Assembly: GCF_015244705.1 (NCBI RefSeq)
Contig: NZ_JABCQF010000001.1
Coordinates: forward strand, 310,001-374,000
DNA length: 64,000 bases
Source: Gluconobacter potus
GTDB lineage: Bacteria; Pseudomonadota; Alphaproteobacteria; Acetobacterales; Acetobacteraceae
Direction: 5' to 3'
A model generated the notes under the pieces. The model did no database searches and was not told where the DNA came from. It worked only from the letters and a program-made list of their open reading frames with translations. A program made the position numbers and the translations under genes. Shown here one piece after another: positions 15,329 through 25,419 of the stretch (position 1 is the first letter of the stretch; the number at the start of each line of letters is the position of its first letter).

Positions 15329-17170
15329 GTGCCAGGTTTGGGCGGGAGAGCGGCCGGTCTCGCGGTGTCGGGATCAACATTCGGATCGGAACTGCGGGAT
15401 GTCCTGACCGAACGCTGGGGATGGCTGTTTGCGCCATCCGCGAAGGATCTGGGTTTTGCGGTCCGCACGTCGGTCGCGGCGATCCTGTCCCTGCTCATCG
15501 CCATGTGGATGGAGCTGGACAGCCCGCAATGGGCGCCGCTGACCGTCTGGGTCGTGGCGACGGCCTCGCGCGGGGAGAGCCTGTCCAAGGCGCGCTGGCG
15601 GTTTGCGGGCACGATCATCGGGGGCTGCATGGGCGTGGCCCTGATCGCAGCGTTCCCCCAGCAGGCGGGACTGTTCTTCATCGCGCTGGCGCTCTGGATC
15701 GGGCTGTGCTGCGGTTGGGCGACGTTTCTGGACGGCTATCGGCGCTACGGGTTTCTCGTCATCAGTTTCACCTCCGCCATCGTGGCGACCGGCGCGATCA
15801 GCCAGCCCGACGACGTTTTCAACGTTGCCATGGCGCGCGGCACCTACATCATGCTGGGCACGGTCTGCGAAGCGGGGCTGGCGGTCCTGTTCCTGCCGAA
15901 TGTGCAGAAAGAAGCCCGCGCGCGGCTGCTTGGCAAGCTCCAGCAGGTCACGGCAAAGGTGGCGTCCCATGCGGATGTGCTGCGGGCGGGGCGGTTCGAT
16001 CCCGAAACCGAAGGCCGCCTGCTGGCCGAACTGGTGGACGCCAATACCCGCATCGAGTTCGACGTTCTTGAAATGGGATCCGGCACCCGGCGCAGCGCGG
16101 ATCATGCGAGGGCGGTTCTGGCGCGTCTGCTTGCCGTTCTGGCCCGGGCGCAGGGAGGGGCGACCGGCATTGATGTGGACCGGGACCTTGAGGCCGCGCG
16201 GAATCATATCCATGCCATCATCGCGCCCCCGCCTCATGACCGCTTCACGTTCCGCACGCGATCCCCGCGCCATATCCTCGAAGCGGTCCTGAACGGGCTG
16301 CGGGCCGCGACGGGCATCATGGGAGCCTGGCTTTTATGGGAAGTCACGGCCTGGCCTTCCGGGCCGGCCTTCGTGTCTTTCGTGGCGCTGGTTTATGGAC
16401 TTCTGGCGACCCGCGAGATCCCCGCGCTGGCGTCGTCCGGTTTCTATCGTGGTGCGGTGTGGTGCGCGGGTGTGGCGGGGATCTATGCGTTTTTCGTCGT
16501 GCCCGCCGTCACGGCGCCGGAATATCTGGCGCTGCTCCTGCTGATCCCGATGGTGATCGGCGGCTTGGCTGCCCGGGCGCCGAAGCTCGTGAACCATGCG
16601 TTTTCGTTCAACATGTTTCTGCCCGTCCTGATCGGCCCGTCAAATCTCATGCGCTATGACGAGGTGTCGTTCCTCAACGGCGCCAGCGCTTTTCTGGGGG
16701 CAGTCATCTTCACGCGCGTCACGTTCGGCGTGGTGTTTCCGTTCCGCGCTGACAGCCATTTGCGGCGTACATCGGCCTGGGTCGAGCAGCAGCTCCGTTT
16801 CATCGCGCGGGGCGGCGGGCAGACGGTTCACCAGTGGCTGGCGATCAACGCCGCCAGCATGGTGCGCGCCGTGCGGAGCTGTCAGGGCGTCCCGCGGGAT
16901 GTGATGCTGGCCTATATGGCGCGGCATCTCAATGCGATGGCGCTGGGCCTGTGGGTGATTGAACTGCGCGATGCCGCCGCACGGGAAACCACGCCCGTAT
17001 CCATCCGCAGGCGCCTGCAGGTCTTTCTGCGGGCGTGGTTCCGCAAGGGCGATGGTGCGGCTCCGCTCGCACAGACCGTTTTCCTGTCCCTGCGCAGGGA
17101 TCCGGCCGTCGAACCCGATGTCCGGACCGCGCTGCAGCGGCTTGCGGGGGACGTGCCCCCGTCTGCCTGA
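15329..17170 (+). CDS. FUSC-family inner-membrane efflux protein (AaeB-like)
   Basis: About 613 residues with the two-block layout of the fusaric-acid-resistance/AaeB family: an N-terminal helical bundle (AVRTSVAAILSLLIAMWMEL, PQWAPLTVWVV), a long soluble middle region, a second membrane block beginning around HILEAVLNGLRAATGIMGAW, and a soluble C-terminal tail. Family members export aromatic carboxylic acids or weak acids together with a membrane-fusion partner; no partner gene lies here. GTG 15329 follows GGACGGAAAA and looks best; TTG 15278 is an in-frame alternative without a ribosome-binding site. The upstream LysR gene and the palindrome suggest local control. Confidence 0.82.
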   Translation: MPGLGGRAAGLAVSGSTFGSELRDVLTERWGWLFAPSAKDLGFAVRTSVAAILSLLIAMWMELDSPQWAPLTVWVVATASRGESLSKARWRFAGTIIGGCMGVALIAAFPQQAGLFFIALALWIGLCCGWATFLDGYRRYGFLVISFTSAIVATGAISQPDDVFNVAMARGTYIMLGTVCEAGLAVLFLPNVQKEARARLLGKLQQVTAKVASHADVLRAGRFDPETEGRLLAELVDANTRIEFDVLEMGSGTRRSADHARAVLARLLAVLARAQGGATGIDVDRDLEAARNHIHAIIAPPPHDRFTFRTRSPRHILEAVLNGLRAATGIMGAWLLWEVTAWPSGPAFVSFVALVYGLLATREIPALASSGFYRGAVWCAGVAGIYAFFVVPAVTAPEYLALLLLIPMVIGGLAARAPKLVNHAFSFNMFLPVLIGPSNLMRYDEVSFLNGASAFLGAVIFTRVTFGVVFPFRADSHLRRTSAWVEQQLRFIARGGGQTVHQWLAINAASMVRAVRSCQGVPRDVMLAYMARHLNAMALGLWVIELRDAAARETTPVSIRRRLQVFLRAWFRKGDGAAPLAQTVFLSLRRDPAVEPDVRTALQRLAGDVPPSA

Positions 17171-17183
17171 TCAGCCGTCTTGA

Positions 17184-17978
17184 TCAGATAGTGTCGACGG
17201 TGCCGCCATCGACGCGCAGGGCCGCGCCCGTTGTGGCGGACGCCAGAGGCGAGGCGGCATAGACCACAAGATTGGCCACTTCATCGACCGTGGCCATGCG
17301 GCGGAGGATGTTGCTCGGGCGGTGCTTCTGCACGAATTCCGCCGCCAGTTCCGCGACCGGGCGGGTGCTGCCGGGGTTCTGGGCCTTGAGCATGTCCTCG
17401 ACACCTTCGGACAGCGTGGGGCCGGGCAGGACCGAATTGACCGTCACGTTCGTGCCGGCCATCAGCTTGGCCAGTCCGCGGGCCAGACCCAGCATGGCGG
17501 TCTTGCTGACACCGTAATCGACCATTTCGACTGGAATGTTCAGCGCGGATTCCGATGCAATGAACAGCACGCGGCCCCAGTTGCGCTCCTTCATGCCCGG
17601 CATATAGGCCCGGGACAGGCGTACGCCGGAGAACAGGTTGACCTCGAACAGATGCTGCCAGCTCTCATCCGTCGTCTGGAAGAAATCGTTCGGTGCGAAA
17701 ATGCCGGCATTGTTGACGAGGACATCCACGCTGCTTTCGGCCTCAAAGAGCGCCTTGCAGCCCTCGGCGGTTCCGACATCGGCGACGACACTGCGGAAGG
17801 CGCCGCCCGGGACGGCCTTGGCCAGCTTCTCAAGGGCGCTATCGACGCCTTCCTGCTTGCGGCCGTTGATGATGACGGTGGCGCCCGCCTCGCCCAGCTT
17901 CCGGGCGATGGCAAGACCGATCCCGCCGGTCGAGCCGGTGACGAGGGCGGTGCGGCCGCTCAGATCGAGGTTCAGCAT
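17184..17978 (-). CDS. Short-chain dehydrogenase/reductase (SDR)
   Basis: A 264-residue classical SDR. It has the nucleotide-binding TGSTGGIGLAIA (glycine-rich loop), the NNAG motif in VLVNNAGIFAPND, the catalytic serine region IASESALNIP, and the Y-x3-K pair in VDYGVSKTAML. ATG 17978 is preceded by CAGGAGTCTGCC. A longer in-frame start at 18041 would lie in the control region and was rejected. It converges with the FUSC gene (13 bp apart) and diverges from the histidine kinase. The substrate cannot be predicted; many similar Gluconobacter SDRs act on polyols or ketoacids. Confidence 0.88.
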   Translation of the reverse strand: MLNLDLSGRTALVTGSTGGIGLAIARKLGEAGATVIINGRKQEGVDSALEKLAKAVPGGAFRSVVADVGTAEGCKALFEAESSVDVLVNNAGIFAPNDFFQTTDESWQHLFEVNLFSGVRLSRAYMPGMKERNWGRVLFIASESALNIPVEMVDYGVSKTAMLGLARGLAKLMAGTNVTVNSVLPGPTLSEGVEDMLKAQNPGSTRPVAELAAEFVQKHRPSNILRRMATVDEVANLVVYAASPLASATTGAALRVDGGTVDTI

Positions 17979-18098
17979 GGCAGACTCCTGAAAATGTGAT
18001 CGCGTCCCGACAGGAACGTCAGGGATGCGGGAAAGTGGCACATTCTTTTGTAGAGGTTTCGTGACAGGATGCGAGACATACGGGATCTGCTATTGCTG

Positions 18099-18126
18099 TG
18101 ACACACTTCCGAAACAGGATGTGTCA
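18099..18126. promoter_or_regulatory. Inverted repeat TGACACA / TGTGTCA between SDR and kinase genes
   Basis: Perfect 7-bp arms TGACACA (18099-18105) and TGTGTCA (18120-18126) with 14 bp between them, lying 25 bp before the kinase start in the divergent promoter region. The spacing of about two helical turns between arm centres suits a dimeric regulator. No regulator is identified. Confidence 0.3.
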
Positions 18127-18150
18127 GGATACCGGCGCTGAGAGGGAGGA

Positions 18151-21100
18151 ATGATGGATCTTGTGGAGGGCACTGAAGAGGCCTCCGGAGCGCTGATGCT
18201 GCCTCCGGCGTCTGCTGTCGGCCGTGCGTCCATCCTGTGTGTCCATCTTCTGGCCCTGGCCGCCGCTGAAGGCGGGGGAGAGGCTGCGCTTCTGCTGCGC
18301 GACGCCGATGGCGTGCGTATTCTTGGCGGTGAGGGAGGTGCGATCGCCGCGGAAGGCGCGGCCTGCCTCATGGATGGTCAGTCCCTTGATGCCTGCACCG
18401 TGCGGCTCCTGCCGGTGCGCTCCGGCGCGGTCGAGGTCTGGCTGTGCGTGCGGCGCAATGCGCCTGCGCTCGAGCATGTTCTGGCCCTGTGCGCCCTGCA
18501 GGTGGACGATCTGCTCCGTGAGCGTGCCGCGGCCCCGCAATCGGGGGAGCATGCGCTTGTGGAACGCATGCAGCTGCGGATGCAGCGGATGGCGGACACG
18601 GCGGATGTCGCGTTCTACCGCTGCGATTTTGCAACCCGCGTGGTGACGGGGGATGCGCGTTTCGCGAGCCTCTGGGGACTGCCTCCCGAGCGGCTGGCCG
18701 TGGGTGTGCCGATCGACGAGCTGCTGATGTTCCTGCATCCCGATGACCGGCTGGTCTATGACGGCAGTCTTGAGGACGAACTGCGGGACGAGGGCTGCTA
18801 CGAGCTGCGGTTCCGGATTCTGGTCTCATCCCCGTCCATGCCCGGTTCCGGACAGGCGCAGTCACGCTCCCCCCGCAGTTCCAGGCTGCGGCATGTTCTG
18901 CTGCGCGGGTGGCGGGAAGATGAAAGCCGGCCCGACAGCCGCCGCAGCGTCGGCCTCGCGATGGACGTCTCTTCCGCCTCCATGACGGCGGAAGCCCTGC
19001 GGTCCAGCGAGGCATTCACGCGGCTGCTGCTGTCCAGTCTGCCGGACTGTATCCATATTCTCGACTGCGAAGGTTGCATCCGCTTCGTCAATGAAGGCGG
19101 CATCAGGTCCATGGAAATGGACAGCCCGATCATCATGCACGGCCTGCCCTGGGTCGATCTGTGGCGGGGGCAGCCACGCCGCCGGGCCGCCCTGGCGGTG
19201 CAGACCGCTCTGGCTGGCGAGACAGCGCGGTTTCAGGGTTATGCCATGACCATGCGGGGGCAGCGCCGCTTCTGGGACGTGGCTGTGACGCCGGTTTTTG
19301 GCGAGGACGGCGATGTGCGGCGTCTGCTGGCGATCGGGCGTGACCTGACGGAAGCCAACCAGTCCGCCGAGCGGCTCCAGCTTGCCCTTGATGCAGGTGC
19401 GATCGCCGGGACATGGATGTGGGATGACAGCGCGTCCCGGATGACGGGGGATGCCAGGCTGGCGCAGACACTCGGGCTGGACCCGGCCCGTCTGCGCGAA
19501 GGCGTCATGCCGAATGTTATTTATGATTCGGTGGACCCGCGGGACCGGTTCGCCGTGGTGCAGGCCGTCACGGCGGCGACGCGGCGGGGCGGGAAATGCC
19601 GGTTCGAGTTCCGGGTGGACACGCCGGAGGGGCAGCGCTGGTTCGAGGGTAACGGACGCTGCGATCTGGGGGACGAAGGGCGCGTGGTCCGCTTCCCCGG
19701 CATCGTCTTTGATATCGACCGGAGCAAGCGGCAGGCCCTGCGTCAGGCTGCGCTGGTCGAGCTGGGAGACCAGCTTCGCGCGCTGGATGATACCGGCATG
19801 ATGGAAGAGGTCGCCGCCCGCATTATCTGCCGTGAACTGGATGCGAGTGGTGCGGGCTATGGCGTCGTCAACGATGACTGGACCGGCATGACCGTTGGCG
19901 GCACGCCTGAGGTCACGCGTCCGCTGGTGGGCGTGCGGATGTTCGCGGATTACGGCGCGTTCAGGCCGATCCTGGGACGGGGCGAACCCGTGGCCATCGC
20001 CGATGTCCATACCGACGCCCTGACGGCAGGTTATGACGCCCGCTATGACGCCGAGGGCATCGTGGCGATCCTCTGCGTTCCGATCTTCAAGTTCGGGCGT
20101 TTCGTGGGGCTGATGTTCGTCTGCCACGATGCGCCTCATACCTGGACGGACGAGGAAATCGTCTTCACCCGCGCCGTGGCGGACCGCACCCATGCGTCCA
20201 TGCGTCAGGCCCGCACGCAGCAGCAGATCCGCGATCTCAACGTCATGCTCGAAGAGCGGATTCTGCAACGGACCCGCGAGCGCGACCGGTTGTGGAACAT
20301 TGCCCGCGATCTGTTCATCATCATCGACCGGCGCGGTTATTACGTTGCGGTCAGCCCGAGCTGGGAAGAGACGCAGGGTTACAGGGCCGAGGAACTCGCA
20401 GGGCTGCGGCTGGATGCGCTGTGCCATCCCGATGACAGGCGCATGGTGCTGGACACGTTCGAGCGTCTGTTGGCGGGGACGCCCTGGCCGACGGCGGGGC
20501 TGGATGTCCGGATGCGGCGGTCGGACGGCAGCTGGCGGACCTATAACTGGAGCTGCAACGACGAGGGCGATGCGATCTATGCGGTCGGGCGTGACCTGAC
20601 CGAGCGCAACGAACTGGAAGAGCAGCTCCGCCAGGCCCAGAAAATGGAGGCTGTCGGGCAGCTCACGGGTGGTCTGGCGCATGATTTCAACAATCTGCTC
20701 GCCGGAATCGGGGGCGGGCTGGAACTGATCGGGCTGCGTCTGGCGCAGGGGCGGACAGACGGGCTGGGACGTTACATCGCGGCCTCGCAGGATGCGGTCC
20801 GCCGGGCTGCGTCGCTGACCCATCGTCTTCTGGCTTTCTCGCGGCGTCAGACCCTCGATCCCACGCCCACGGACATGAATGCGCTCGTTCTCGGGCTGGA
20901 AAGTCTGCTGCGGGGGACGGTCGGGCCGGGCATAGAGCTCGTTTTCGATCTGGAGCCCGGCCTGTGGCTGACGCGCGTGGATGCCAACCAGCTTGAGAAC
21001 GCGATCCTGAACCTGTGCATCAATGCCCGCGACGCCATGCATGATCGCGGGACGATGCTGCGGCTTGAGAGTGCCAACAGGGTTCTGGCGGCTGATGTTG

Positions 21101-21783
21101 CCTCAGACATGTCCATCCGGGCGGGCGATTATGTGGTCCTGACGGTGCAGGATGAAGGCTGCGGCATGGCGCCCGAGATCGTGCAGCGCGCCTTTGACCC
21201 GTTCTTCACGACAAAGCCGCTAGGGGAGGGAACGGGGCTGGGGCTGAGCATGATCTACGGCTTTACCCAGCAGTCAGGGGGGCAGGTGGAGATCCACTCC
21301 GCGCCGGGGCAGGGGACAGCCGTGTCGCTCTGGCTGCCGCGCTATCAGGGGCAGAAAACCATCCGTCCCGAACCGCCGCCTTTGCCTGTCGCGTCCCAGC
21401 CTCGCCTTCTGGAAGGGCAGCGGGTCCTCGTCGTGGATGACGAAGAGGCCGTGCGGATGATCGTGTCGGACATGGTGACGGATCTGGGCGGGATCGTGCT
21501 GACCGCGGCTGATGGGCCGTCAGCGGAGGCGCTGGCTGCGGAGAAAGGTGCGCCGGCGGTTCTCATCAGCGATATCGGGATGCCGGGTGGCATGAACGGC
21601 CGGGAACTGGGCGAGCAGATGCTCGGACGCTGGCCGGGGCTGAAGGTGCTGTTCATCACGGGCTATGCCGAGCAGAGCATTCTGGGCGATCAGGCCCTGG
21701 CGCCGGGTTGCGCACTGCTGGTCAAACCGTTCACGGTTGCGGCATTCAGCCGGAAACTGGCCGTTCTGCTGAGCCGGGACTGA
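18151..21783 (+). CDS. Hybrid sensor histidine kinase (multi-PAS, GAF, HisKA, HATPase, receiver)
   Basis: A 1210-residue multidomain sensor without an obvious transmembrane helix, so probably cytoplasmic. Order: N-terminal region of about 130 residues of unclear fold, several PAS-like segments (about 145-540), a GAF domain (about 535-690), another PAS segment ([20 protein letters not shown]), then the dimerisation box [14 protein letters not shown] with phospho-accepting H844. The ATPase boxes are [39 protein letters not shown]. The C-terminal receiver has the acidic pair D1096/D1097 and phosphorylation site D1141. ATG 18151 follows GAGGGAGGA. The kinase resembles FixL-like light/redox or metabolite sensors, but the ligands are not predictable. 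No separate response regulator is adjacent, so output may go to a distant partner. Confidence 0.92.
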   Translation: MMDLVEGTEEASGALMLPPASAVGRASILCVHLLALAAAEGGGEAALLLRDADGVRILGGEGGAIAAEGAACLMDGQSLDACTVRLLPVRSGAVEVWLCVRRNAPALEHVLALCALQVDDLLRERAAAPQSGEHALVERMQLRMQRMADTADVAFYRCDFATRVVTGDARFASLWGLPPERLAVGVPIDELLMFLHPDDRLVYDGSLEDELRDEGCYELRFRILVSSPSMPGSGQAQSRSPRSSRLRHVLLRGWREDESRPDSRRSVGLAMDVSSASMTAEALRSSEAFTRLLLSSLPDCIHILDCEGCIRFVNEGGIRSMEMDSPIIMHGLPWVDLWRGQPRRRAALAVQTALAGETARFQGYAMTMRGQRRFWDVAVTPVFGEDGDVRRLLAIGRDLTEANQSAERLQLALDAGAIAGTWMWDDSASRMTGDARLAQTLGLDPARLREGVMPNVIYDSVDPRDRFAVVQAVTAATRRGGKCRFEFRVDTPEGQRWFEGNGRCDLGDEGRVVRFPGIVFDIDRSKRQALRQAALVELGDQLRALDDTGMMEEVAARIICRELDASGAGYGVVNDDWTGMTVGGTPEVTRPLVGVRMFADYGAFRPILGRGEPVAIADVHTDALTAGYDARYDAEGIVAILCVPIFKFGRFVGLMFVCHDAPHTWTDEEIVFTRAVADRTHASMRQARTQQQIRDLNVMLEERILQRTRERDRLWNIARDLFIIIDRRGYYVAVSPSWEETQGYRAEELAGLRLDALCHPDDRRMVLDTFERLLAGTPWPTAGLDVRMRRSDGSWRTYNWSCNDEGDAIYAVGRDLTERNELEEQLRQAQKMEAVGQLTGGLAHDFNNLLAGIGGGLELIGLRLAQGRTDGLGRYIAASQDAVRRAASLTHRLLAFSRRQTLDPTPTDMNALVLGLESLLRGTVGPGIELVFDLEPGLWLTRVDANQLENAILNLCINARDAMHDRGTMLRLESANRVLAADVASDMSIRAGDYVVLTVQDEGCGMAPEIVQRAFDPFFTTKPLGEGTGLGLSMIYGFTQQSGGQVEIHSAPGQGTAVSLWLPRYQGQKTIRPEPPPLPVASQPRLLEGQRVLVVDDEEAVRMIVSDMVTDLGGIVLTAADGPSAEALAAEKGAPAVLISDIGMPGGMNGRELGEQMLGRWPGLKVLFITGYAEQSILGDQALAPGCALLVKPFTVAAFSRKLAVLLSRD

Positions 21784-21862
21784 ACCCGGCCTTTACGATG
21801 GGCGTTGGTCAGTCAGCAGGCTTTGTACCCGTGGATTTTTTCATCTTTGCAGGGAGACAGAC

Positions 21863-22702
21863 ATGTCGTCACAGGTTCCATCCGCCGAGGCCCAGACCGT
21901 GATTTCCTTTCATGACGGTCACACCATGCCCCAGATCGGGCTGGGTGTGTGGGAAACACCGCCGGATGAGACGGCCGAGGTCGTGAAGGAAGCCGTGAAG
22001 CTCGGTTACCGGTCTGTCGATACGGCGCGTCTGTACAAGAACGAGGAAGGTGTCGGCAAAGGTCTGGAAGACCATCCGGATATCTTCCTGACGACCAAGC
22101 TCTGGAATGACGAGCAGGGCTATGACAGTACCCTGCGGGCTTATGACGAAAGTGCCCGCCTGCTGCGTCGCCCGGTACTGGACCTGTATCTGATCCACTG
22201 GCCGATGCCGGCTCAGGGCCAGTATGTCGAGACCTGGAAGGCACTCGTCGAGCTAAAGAAATCCGGCCGCGTGAAGTCCATCGGCGTTTCCAACTTTGAG
22301 CCGGAGCACCTGGAGCGGATCATGGATGCCACGGGTGTCGTGCCGGTCGTCAACCAGATCGAGCTGCATCCCGATTTCCAGCAGCGCGCCCTGCGGGAAT
22401 TCCATGAGAAGCACAACATCCGCACCGAGTCCTGGCGCCCGCTGGGCAAGGGGCGCGTCCTGAGTAACGAGCGGATCGGGAAGATTGCTGAAAAGCACAG
22501 CCGCACTCCGGCGCAGGTCGTGATCCGCTGGCATCTTCAGAACGGGCTGATCGTCATTCCGAAATCGGTCAATCCCAAGCGTCTGGCTGAAAATCTGGAT
22601 GTGTTCGGCTTCGTGCTGGATGCGGATGACATGCAGGCCATCGAACAGATGGATCGCAAGGATGGCCGGATGGGCGCTGATCCGAATACGGCCAAATTCT
22701 GA
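21863..22702 (+). CDS. Aldo/keto reductase (2,5-diketo-D-gluconate reductase-like)
   Basis: A 279-residue NADPH-dependent (alpha/beta)8 oxidoreductase. The catalytic tetrad is intact: D53 and Y58 in SVDTARLYKNE, K79 in LTTKLW and H112 in LYLIHWP. The conserved GVSNFEPEHL and the nucleotide phosphate-binding IPKSVNPKRL are also visible. The close family is the bacterial AKR5 group, which includes 2,5-diketogluconate reductases; Gluconobacter enzymes of this kind reduce alpha-ketocarbonyl compounds. ATG 21863 has CAGGGAGACAGAC upstream. It stands alone between the kinase and an outer-membrane protein gene. Confidence 0.9.
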   Translation: MSSQVPSAEAQTVISFHDGHTMPQIGLGVWETPPDETAEVVKEAVKLGYRSVDTARLYKNEEGVGKGLEDHPDIFLTTKLWNDEQGYDSTLRAYDESARLLRRPVLDLYLIHWPMPAQGQYVETWKALVELKKSGRVKSIGVSNFEPEHLERIMDATGVVPVVNQIELHPDFQQRALREFHEKHNIRTESWRPLGKGRVLSNERIGKIAEKHSRTPAQVVIRWHLQNGLIVIPKSVNPKRLAENLDVFGFVLDADDMQAIEQMDRKDGRMGADPNTAKF

Positions 22703-22783
22703 GGAATATTCCCCTTTAGCAACATTAAGTAAAAAATCAGGCCTGTGCTATGGGCTGCCTCATGCAACCGGAAGGTGGATGGC

Positions 22784-24049
22784 ATGAGGCAGCGTTTCAG
22801 TCGGGGTTTTGGGGCGATACTGGCGGTTCTTGCGGGGCTCGGAGTCTCCGCTGCCGGCGCCCAGACCGTGGGGGAGCAGACCGCGACCGGGCAGGGCAAG
22901 GCCTGGATGGACCAGTGGTTTTCCGACGTCACCTTTGGCGCCCAGATCGAAGGTGGCGTGATGGGCAGTTCCAGCCATCCCGCCAGCAATCTCAATTTTG
23001 GCCAGCTCCTCTCCCCCTATGCCGATCAGGCAACGCTGAACCAGCTCACATTCACGCTCACCAAACCGGTCGATCCGATCGGCGGCGGATATGGTCTGGG
23101 GATAAATCTGCGGATGCTCTATGGCTCCGACGCACGCAGCTACACGATTGCCGGTGTTTCAGACCGCTGGATCAATGGCCGCTATCAGGCCATGCCGGTT
23201 TTCGCCAATGTCGCGATTCACATGCCCTGGTTCACGGCCAAAGGGCTGGACGGGCAGATCGGTATCCTGACCTCCCCCATGGGTGTGGAGGCGCTCGATC
23301 CCTCGACCCGCGCTTTCTATACGCTGGCCTATACGACGGAATATTCCACGCCGTTCGAGCATGTGGGCGGCATGTTCCAGCTCCATCTGGACGATCATTT
23401 CGATCTTCAGTTCGGGGCGGATACCGGCAACCAGACGTCTTTCGGGCGCGGCGACAACAATGGCCGTCCCGCCGGCTATATCGGTGTGACGGGCATCAAT
23501 CTGGCGGACGGGCATCTGTCCTTCACCTATCTGCTGCGGGTCGGGCCGGAAAATGCCGTGCGGTCGCTTGGGCCGCGCGCAAATGGCGCCATGCGGTACT
23601 GGAACGATCTGAACGGGACCTGGACGTTCTCGAAAAAATGGAGCGTCACGGCGGAGCTGAACCAGCTTCATGACGAAGGCCTGCGTGCGGATACGTGGAG
23701 CGCGGTCGTGTGGGGCGGGTGGCACATTCACCCGAATTTGACCGTCAACGCTCGGGCAGAGCTGTATCGGGACAATACGGGCAGTTTTGTCGCCAGCTTT
23801 GCCGAGAACGAGGGCTATGCGCAGGCCATGCTCGGCAATCCGACGCGTTCGGAAACCGCGCCCGCCACGACTTATGGCGCGCTGACGCTCAACACGGTCT
23901 GGCGGCCGGATGTAGGGCATCACGTCAAGCTGCTCCAGTTCCGGCCGGAACTGCGCTTTGACCGTTCGCTCAATGGCACGCGCCCGTTCGATGACCAGCA
24001 CCACATGGGGCGTATCCTGTTCGGGGCGGACATGACGCTGGGGTTCTGA
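22784..24049 (+). CDS. Outer-membrane beta-barrel protein (BBP2-like putative porin)
   Basis: A 421-residue exported protein. The signal peptide MRQRFSRGFGAILAVLAGLG ends in SAAGA before QT. The mature part alternates aromatic and glycine-rich strands (FGAQIEGGVMGSS, YGLGINLRMLYGSD, FQLHLDDHFDLQFGADTG, TFSKKWSVTAELNQLHDEG, LTVNARAELYRDN) and ends in phenylalanine (DMTLGF), the classical outer-membrane insertion signal. This fits the putative beta-barrel porin-2 (OmpL-like) family. ATG 22784 is preceded by GGAAGGTGGATGGC; an in-frame start at 22745 would destroy the signal peptide. Cargo is unknown; uptake of small solutes is plausible. Confidence 0.82.
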   Translation: MRQRFSRGFGAILAVLAGLGVSAAGAQTVGEQTATGQGKAWMDQWFSDVTFGAQIEGGVMGSSSHPASNLNFGQLLSPYADQATLNQLTFTLTKPVDPIGGGYGLGINLRMLYGSDARSYTIAGVSDRWINGRYQAMPVFANVAIHMPWFTAKGLDGQIGILTSPMGVEALDPSTRAFYTLAYTTEYSTPFEHVGGMFQLHLDDHFDLQFGADTGNQTSFGRGDNNGRPAGYIGVTGINLADGHLSFTYLLRVGPENAVRSLGPRANGAMRYWNDLNGTWTFSKKWSVTAELNQLHDEGLRADTWSAVVWGGWHIHPNLTVNARAELYRDNTGSFVASFAENEGYAQAMLGNPTRSETAPATTYGALTLNTVWRPDVGHHVKLLQFRPELRFDRSLNGTRPFDDQHHMGRILFGADMTLGF

Positions 24050-24125
24050 GGAGCGCAATCCCTGCCATAGTTCGTTTCGGCAGGGGGAGGTGCGCTTGGC
24101 GTCGGATTATGGCAAGGAGATTGTC

Positions 24126-24602
24126 ATGACGACTCCGAACGAAACCGATTTCCGCAAAGCCATGTCCCATTTCGCCACGGGTGTGGCTGTGGTGACGGCC
24201 AAAGGCAGCGAAGGCGAGCAGGGCGCGACCATCAGCGCCCTGACGTCCGTGTCCCTCGATCCGCTCCTGCTGCTGATCTGTCTTAACCGGGCCAGCGCGA
24301 CCTATCGTGCGATTGCGGAAGCCGGGGTGTTCGGCCTCAGCATTCTGGGCAACGACCACAAGGACGTGGCGATGCTGTTCGCCAGCCGCACGGCCGACAA
24401 GTTCGGGTCGGACGTGATCGAGCGCGCGGCGGATGGCACGGCCTTCGTGCGCGACTCACTGGTCAAGATGCACTGCGAACTGGTCGAGACGTTCCAGGGC
24501 GGCACCCATGCCCTGTTCATGGCGCGTCCCGTTGCGCTGGAGCTCGATGAGAACCGCTCGCCCCTGCTGTATTTCCAGGGGCAGCTCGGCATCAGCCTTT
24601 AA
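24126..24602 (+). CDS. Flavin reductase-like, FMN-binding protein
   Basis: A 158-residue flavin reductase domain (FMN-binding split barrel). It opens FRKAMSHFATGVAVVTAKG, followed by the flavin-contacting stretch ISALTSVSLDPLLLLICLN and the C-terminal HALFMARPVAL. Proteins like this supply reduced FMN to a two-component monooxygenase; no monooxygenase is adjacent. ATG 24126 has AAGGAGATTGTC upstream. A 7-bp hairpin without a T-tract (CCCTGCC / GGCAGGG, 24060-24085) separates it from the barrel protein gene. Its stop codon overlaps by 2 bases the stop of the convergent acetyltransferase gene. Confidence 0.85.
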   Translation: MTTPNETDFRKAMSHFATGVAVVTAKGSEGEQGATISALTSVSLDPLLLLICLNRASATYRAIAEAGVFGLSILGNDHKDVAMLFASRTADKFGSDVIERAADGTAFVRDSLVKMHCELVETFQGGTHALFMARPVALELDENRSPLLYFQGQLGISL

Positions 24603-25411
24603 GCTGCTTCGCTTCCCGTCCATCGGTCCGTGGCCATTTGGATGGCCGGAGCAAGGGGAAAGAGGCGTGAAGGTGCCGCGCCGACATGGCCGTGCCGGAG
24701 CAAGGCATTGCCATCCAGAGTGGCGCCGAAAGGCTGGAAACGCTCCGTGTCCGTCACGGGCAGGCAGAGCCGGATCCACCGGCGCTCTCCATCCACAGTG
24801 ATGCAGGTTCCATCCTGAAAGGTCGGCCCCTCCGGCTGGGCCAGACGTTCGGCCAGATGCAGCGCCGTACAGGTTTCCCATCCCGTTCCGATCATCAGGA
24901 CCTGCGCCTCCCTGTCCGACAGGGCGGCGAGGGGGGACTGGGGGCCGAACGGATCTTCCATTGGCTGACGCGCCAGAATATCCGCTGCCTGTGGTCCCAG
25001 AGCACTGAACGAGACCTGTGGATGCGTACTGCGCTGCACGCCGGTCCATGTCCTGAAGGTTTCGGCAATCTGCCCCATGCCGCGCGTGGGGGTGAGCTGC
25101 GGGTCATAGGGCGGCATGGTCGCACGGATCGTCTCCCACCAGCTTTCCGGTACCGGCGGATCGCACCAGCCTGACGGATCGCTCAGTTCGGAAGACTGCG
25201 CGGGCATGACGATCGTGCCTTCCGGCCCGACCGCCTGGAGCAGGCTCCCGATCACGGCAGGTGCCCCGCCGCAGACCCATCCGATCCGGCTCAGCGACGC
25301 ATGGACCAGCAGCGTCATGCCGGGCGTGATCCCGAGACGCTGGAAGTCCACCACAAGTCGGGCCTGCGTGACGGGTCCGCTGGAGCGGGCGATGGCGGCG
25401 GCTTCGGTCAT
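24599..25411 (-). CDS. AAC(3)-family N-acetyltransferase
   Basis: A 270-residue member of the aminoglycoside 3-N-acetyltransferase/YokD family. Typical features are GITPGMTLLVHASLSRIGWV, the block EGTIVMPAQSSELSDPSGW, TRGMGQIAETFRTW with HPQVSFSALGP, and the coenzyme A region VLMIGTGWETCTALHLAE with an invariant histidine. Chromosomal homologues are widespread and many do not confer resistance. ATG 25411 lies 8 bp after the queF stop, implying one transcript; an in-frame GTG at 25465 overlaps queF. Function beyond acetyl transfer is not predictable. Confidence 0.85.
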   Translation of the reverse strand: MTEAAAIARSSGPVTQARLVVDFQRLGITPGMTLLVHASLSRIGWVCGGAPAVIGSLLQAVGPEGTIVMPAQSSELSDPSGWCDPPVPESWWETIRATMPPYDPQLTPTRGMGQIAETFRTWTGVQRSTHPQVSFSALGPQAADILARQPMEDPFGPQSPLAALSDREAQVLMIGTGWETCTALHLAERLAQPEGPTFQDGTCITVDGERRWIRLCLPVTDTERFQPFGATLDGNALLRHGHVGAAPSRLFPLAPAIQMATDRWTGSEAA

Positions 25412-25419
25412 GGGCTGGT

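Noticed and set aside
17167-17187. CTGATCA / TGATCAG dyad between FUSC and SDR genes as a terminator
   Set aside because: Stem is only 7 bp, not followed by Ts on either strand, and overlaps both stop codons.
24060-24085. Hairpin CCCTGCC / GGCAGGG taken as a terminator of the outer-membrane protein gene
   Set aside because: No T-tract follows; the next bases are GGAGG. Only a stem is supported.
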